The translations under genes were made by a program, and so were the position numbers. Below, in pieces: positions 60,327-64,000 of a stretch of DNA of 64,000 nucleotides. This stretch comes from Mesorhizobium sp. L2C084A000. Its GTDB lineage: Bacteria; Pseudomonadota; Alphaproteobacteria; Rhizobiales; Rhizobiaceae. The notes below the pieces were generated by a model. The model did no database searches, had not been told where the DNA came from, and saw only the letters and a list, made by a program, of their open reading frames with translations. Where the stretch lies: NCBI RefSeq assembly GCF_000502875.1, contig NZ_AYWX01000009.1, forward strand, positions 432,555-496,554. Direction: 5' to 3'. Within the stretch, counting starts at the first letter, position 1. Each line of letters opens with the position of its first letter.

Positions 60327-63300
60327 GCCCGCGCCGCACCGACACCGGCGGCCGCATCGACCGGCTGAAAACCATCCGCTTCACCTTCGATGGCGCGGCC
60401 TACACCGGCCATGCCGGCGACACGCTGGCGTCAGCCCTGCTGGCCAAGGGCGTCACGCTTTACGGACGTTCGTTCAAATACCACCGCCCGCGCGGCCTGC
60501 TCACAGCCGGCGTCGAGGAACCCAACGCGCTGGTGACGGTGCTGAAGGGCGAGGTTCGTGAACCCAACATCCCAGCGACCATGGTCGAGATCCATGACGG
60601 CCTGGTTGCCATCAGCCAGAACCGCTTTCCCTCGCTTGCCTGGGACATCAACGCCGTCAACCAGCTCGGCGGCAAGATCCTGTCGGCCGGGTTCTACTAC
60701 AAGACCTTCATGGGACCGGTGTTCGGTCCGCTCAAAGGCACGCGCTTCTGGATGTTCTGCGAACACTTCATCCGTCGCGCCGCCGGCCTCGGCAGCGCCG
60801 GATCGGCAAAGGACCCGGCCCGCTACGAACGCATGAACGCCTTTTGCGACGTGCTGGTGGTCGGCTCCGGCCCCGCCGGCCTGATGGCCGCCAAGGCTGC
60901 CGCCGATCAGGGCGCCCGCGTCATGCTGGCCGATCTCGAGCCGCGTTTCGGCGGTTCGGCCAACTGGTCCGATGAAACGATCGACGGCGCGCCTGCCGCC
61001 GATTGGGCCCGTCGCACGGTCGCCCAGCTCGAAGGCCGAGACAATGTCCGCCTTTTGCCGCGCACCACGGTCTGGGGTTACTACGACAACAACACGCTTG
61101 CCGCGCTCGAACGGGTCAGCGACCATAAGGATCAGCCAGGCAAGGGCGAGCCGCGCCATCGCTATTGGGCGATCCGCGCCAAATCCGTGGTCCTGGCCAC
61201 TGGTGCGTTCGAGCGGCCGCTGGTCTTCCCCGGCAATGACAGGCCCGGTGTGATGCTGGCGCATGCCGCCGAGCGCTACGCCAACGAATTCGGCGTGCTG
61301 CCGGGCGAGCGGATCGCACTGTTCACCAACAATGACAGCGCCTATCGGGCGGCGGTCGCCTTGAAGAAGGCCGGTGCCGCGGTCGTCGCCATCGCCGATG
61401 TCAGGCCGGAACTTTCGCCGGAGATGCGCAAGCTGGCCGCGGAAGCCGAGGCCGAGATCTTCGCTGGCCATGCCGTCGTCGCCACCGAAGGCGGCAAGGC
61501 GCTGTCCGGCCTCAAACTGCAGCGCTTCGACATGACCAACGGCACGCTCATCGGTGATGCACGCAGCATCCATGCCGATTGCCTGCTGATGTCGGGCGGC
61601 TGGTCGCCGACCATCCATCTGGCCAGCCAGGCCGGTGCCAAGGCGGAATGGAACGCCGCCCGGCAAGCCTTTCTGCCGCCGAAGCCGACACAAAAGTGGC
61701 CCCCACAGCAATGGATCGGCGCCGGTGCCTTCACCGGCAGTTTTTCCACCACCGAAGCCATCGCCGAAGGCCGCGCCGCCGGCCTCGCCGCCGCCGGCGG
61801 GCAGAGCACACCGTCCATGCTGCCGACCGTCGAAGCAGTGCCCGGCGATCCCGATCCCGCCCCGGTGTTCGAGATCAGGGCCAAGGGCAAGAGCTTTGTC
61901 GATTTCCAGCACGACGTCACGGCTGAGGACGTGCGGCTGGCCCACCGCGAGGGCTTCGTCTCGGTCGAGCATCTGAAACGCTACACCACGCTCGGCATGG
62001 CGACCGACCAGGGCAAGAGTTCCAACGTGCCTGGCCTCGCAATCATGGCCGAAGCGCTGGGCAAGCCGATCCCCGAGGTCGGCACGACGCGCTTCCGGCC
62101 GCCCTTTGCACCGGTGTCGATCGGCTCGCTGGCGGCCGAGCGTTTTGGCGACCTGAAGCCCGAGCGGCTGACTCCGATGCATGACTGGCATCTGGCCAGT
62201 GGCGCGACGATGTATTCCGCCGGCCTCTGGTACCGGCCGATGATCTACGGTCATGCCGGCGAGACGGTCGAGCAGGCCTATGTGCGCGAAGCCAAGGCGA
62301 CGCGCGAAAGCGCAGGGATCGTCGATGTCTCGACGCTGGGCAAGATTGCCGTGCAAGGCCCTGACGCCGCCGCATTCCTCGACCGCGTCTACACCAACAT
62401 GTTTTCGACGCTCGCCGCCGGCAAGGCACGCTACGGGCTGATGCTGCGCGAGGACGGCCTAGCCTTCGACGACGGCACCACTTGGCGGCTCGGCGATCAG
62501 GATTTCCTGATGACCACCACCACGGCCAATGCCGGCAAGGTGATGCAGCATCTGGAGTATTTCCTCGACGTGATCTGGCCGGAGCTGAAAGTCCACGTGA
62601 CCTCGGTGACCGACGAATGGGCGGGTGCCGCGATCGGCGGGCCGAAGGCCAGGCAGATCCTCGCCGCCTGTGTCACCGGCACGTCGGTCGACAACGCCGC
62701 CTTGCCCTTCATGGGCATCGTGCGTGGCGATATAGCAGGCGTGCCGGTGATGATTTGCCGGCTGTCCTTCTCCGGTGAAATGGCCTTCGAAGTCTATTCC
62801 GGCGCCGGCCACGGCACCCATGTCTGGGAAGCGCTTATTGAAGCCGGCAAGCCGTTCGGGCTGGCCACCTATGGGCTCGAGGCACTGGGCACCATGCGCA
62901 TCGAAAAGGGCCATGTCACCGGCGCCGAGATCGACGGCCGCACCACGGCACGCGACCTGCATCTCGACTGGATGCTGTCGAAGAAGAAGCCTTTCATCGG
63001 CTCGGCGATGATGGACCGCGAAGGCTTGATCGCATCGGACCGCCTTGAACTGGTCGGCCTGATCGCCCTCGATAACCGGCCACTCAACGGTGGCGCCCAC
63101 ATCGTCGAGGAGGTTGACGAAGCCAATCCGCACGACTCCATCGGCCATATCACCGCCTGCTGCTATTCGCCGGCGCTCGGCAAGCATATCGCGCTGGCGC
63201 TGGTCAAGGGCGGCAAGGCACGGCAGGGCACGCGCGCCCATGTCTCCGATCCCTTGCGCAACCGCTTTGGACCGGTCGAGATCGTCTCCAACCACTTCTT

Positions 63301-63331
63301 CGATCCGGACGGGAGCCGCATGCATGGTTGA
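60323..63331 (+). CDS. soxA: Sarcosine oxidase subunit alpha
   Basis: 1002 residues. The N-terminus (about 1-100) is the ferredoxin-like domain without cluster cysteines ('GRSFKYHRPRGLLTAGVEEP'), then an NAD-binding region ('VLVVGSGPAGLMAAKAAADQ') and a C-terminal GcvT domain (about 590-990) that binds THF. It overlaps soxG by eight bases. Together the subunits feed methylene-THF, the same C1 pool reached by MetVF. Confidence 0.95.
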   Translation: MSPRRTDTGGRIDRLKTIRFTFDGAAYTGHAGDTLASALLAKGVTLYGRSFKYHRPRGLLTAGVEEPNALVTVLKGEVREPNIPATMVEIHDGLVAISQNRFPSLAWDINAVNQLGGKILSAGFYYKTFMGPVFGPLKGTRFWMFCEHFIRRAAGLGSAGSAKDPARYERMNAFCDVLVVGSGPAGLMAAKAAADQGARVMLADLEPRFGGSANWSDETIDGAPAADWARRTVAQLEGRDNVRLLPRTTVWGYYDNNTLAALERVSDHKDQPGKGEPRHRYWAIRAKSVVLATGAFERPLVFPGNDRPGVMLAHAAERYANEFGVLPGERIALFTNNDSAYRAAVALKKAGAAVVAIADVRPELSPEMRKLAAEAEAEIFAGHAVVATEGGKALSGLKLQRFDMTNGTLIGDARSIHADCLLMSGGWSPTIHLASQAGAKAEWNAARQAFLPPKPTQKWPPQQWIGAGAFTGSFSTTEAIAEGRAAGLAAAGGQSTPSMLPTVEAVPGDPDPAPVFEIRAKGKSFVDFQHDVTAEDVRLAHREGFVSVEHLKRYTTLGMATDQGKSSNVPGLAIMAEALGKPIPEVGTTRFRPPFAPVSIGSLAAERFGDLKPERLTPMHDWHLASGATMYSAGLWYRPMIYGHAGETVEQAYVREAKATRESAGIVDVSTLGKIAVQGPDAAAFLDRVYTNMFSTLAAGKARYGLMLREDGLAFDDGTTWRLGDQDFLMTTTTANAGKVMQHLEYFLDVIWPELKVHVTSVTDEWAGAAIGGPKARQILAACVTGTSVDNAALPFMGIVRGDIAGVPVMICRLSFSGEMAFEVYSGAGHGTHVWEALIEAGKPFGLATYGLEALGTMRIEKGHVTGAEIDGRTTARDLHLDWMLSKKKPFIGSAMMDREGLIASDRLELVGLIALDNRPLNGGAHIVEEVDEANPHDSIGHITACCYSPALGKHIALALVKGGKARQGTRAHVSDPLRNRFGPVEIVSNHFFDPDGSRMHG

Positions 63332-63926
63332 GCGCCAGTCACCCGAACCCTTGTCGCCACTCGAACCGGAATTTCACGTCGGCTCACACGGCAATTTCGA
63401 GCATGGCGTCGAGATCATCCTGACCGAGACGCGGCCTGGCTCGATCGTGCAGCTGGCAGCGTGGCCCGGCGAGGAGAAGAAGCTGATAGCAGCCATCCGC
63501 ACCGTCACCGGGCTTGCTCTGCCCGATGGCGCAGGCGGCGGCTTGAGCGACGGCGTGAAATCGGTGTTCGGCTTCGCGCCGGGAAAGTTCACTATCGCCG
63601 ACGAGGCCGAAGGGTTGGCCCCCGCCTTTGCCAAAGTGGTAACGCCGGCCATCGGCACCGTGACCGATCTTTCACATGGCCGCACCGCCATCCGCATTGC
63701 CGGGCCTAAGGCTGAATGGGTGCTGGCGAAATTCTTCGCCATCGACTTTTCGCTGCCGGCCTTTCCCATCGGCGCCGGCCGCTCGACCACCCATCACGAC
63801 ATCTTCGCCCAGATCCAGCGCACCGGCGCCGACCAGTTCGACATCTATGTCTTCCGCTCATTCGCACGCTCGTTCTGGAAGGCGCTCTGCCATGCCAGCG
63901 AGGAAGTCGGCTACGAGGTGCAGTAG
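63324..63926 (+). CDS. soxG: Sarcosine oxidase subunit gamma
   Basis: 200 residues from the ATG at 63324, overlapping soxA by eight bases. 'SDGVKSVFGFAPGKFTIADE' and 'FPIGAGRSTTHHDIFAQIQR' fit the gamma subunit, a GcvT-like fold. Last gene of the operon in view. Confidence 0.92.
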   Translation: MVERQSPEPLSPLEPEFHVGSHGNFEHGVEIILTETRPGSIVQLAAWPGEEKKLIAAIRTVTGLALPDGAGGGLSDGVKSVFGFAPGKFTIADEAEGLAPAFAKVVTPAIGTVTDLSHGRTAIRIAGPKAEWVLAKFFAIDFSLPAFPIGAGRSTTHHDIFAQIQRTGADQFDIYVFRSFARSFWKALCHASEEVGYEVQ

Positions 63927-63949
63927 GCGCCCTGTCGGCCAGGGCGCCG
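63927..63949 (+). terminator. Stem-loop after soxG
   Basis: GGCGCCCTG (63927-63935) pairs with CAGGGCGCC (63941-63949), starting right after the stop codon. No T-run follows, so it may terminate weakly or protect the 3' end. Confidence 0.45.
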
Positions 63950-64000
63950 CGTCACTTCTGGCATCAACGCCAGCCGGTTCTGCCGCTAGAGAATCGCGCC

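Noticed and set aside
60431-62356. Minus-strand open frame (about 640 codons)
   Set aside because: Antisense to soxA.

Overview
The window is chromosomal DNA of a GC-rich alphaproteobacterium, most likely a Mesorhizobium-like member of the Rhizobiales. The codon use, the recognisable gene families (SoxBDAG, GlxA-type regulators, S9 peptidase, DUF1194, DUF1127-like micro-proteins) and the intergenic palindromic repeats all fit. I see no rRNA or tRNA gene, CRISPR array, insertion sequence or phage. Gene density is normal. One gene is broken by a frameshift: a second copy of a neighbouring MFS transporter.

The dominant theme is one-carbon and methylated-amine catabolism. Left part (1-16 kb): a class III aminotransferase cut by the window edge, an S9 peptidase, two MFS paralogues, then an operon-like run of a non-pyrrolysine MttB-family methyltransferase, a dimethylglycine-dehydrogenase-like flavoprotein with a GcvT domain, and an M24 protein that closely resembles DMSP lyase DddP. 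These are followed by a PhnD-like binding protein, a desaturase, an XRE regulator and a homocysteine S-methyltransferase. Middle (16-27 kb): mostly housekeeping and accessory genes: an ECF sigma factor with a VWA protein, an ArsR/SRPBCC operon, a BaiN-like flavoprotein, a TetR/DUF308 pair, a dienelactone hydrolase, and a GntR regulator with an MFS transporter.

The core (27.4-38.6 kb) holds a nearly complete corrinoid methyl-transfer pathway: a second MttB-family enzyme, a corrinoid protein, DUF1638, a PF13769 small protein, a MetV-like (MTHFR C-terminal) Fe-S protein, MetF, a methyl-THF:corrinoid methyltransferase, and a 2Fe-2S/ASKHA reactivation protein. Methyl groups taken from a quaternary or tertiary amine would pass MttB -> corrinoid protein -> THF, and MetVF would oxidise methyl-THF to methylene-THF. 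This logic is familiar from anaerobes but sits here beside oxygen-dependent sarcosine and dimethylglycine enzymes. Right part (38.6-47.4 kb): micro-proteins, an esterase, LysR, a GlxA/GbdR-type regulator and another GcvT flavoprotein. Then (47.4-55.4 kb) a surface-glycan cluster with DprE1-like and HAD-UbiA proteins suggests polyprenyl-phosphate-pentose synthesis. A large MscS-type channel and the sarcosine oxidase operon soxBDAG close the window.

Three sequence-level observations link the methyl genes. (i) Near-identical 20-22 bp palindromes (ATAAAGA-NN-TCTTTAT core) lie just before the homocysteine methyltransferase and the methyl-THF:corrinoid methyltransferase. (ii) Direct repeats of NGTCGC spaced exactly 21 bp lie 62-100 bp before four methyl-metabolism transcription units, matching the architecture expected for a GlxA-type AraC regulator such as the one encoded at 42.2 kb. 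(iii) Arg/Gly-rich tails are present on five pathway proteins.
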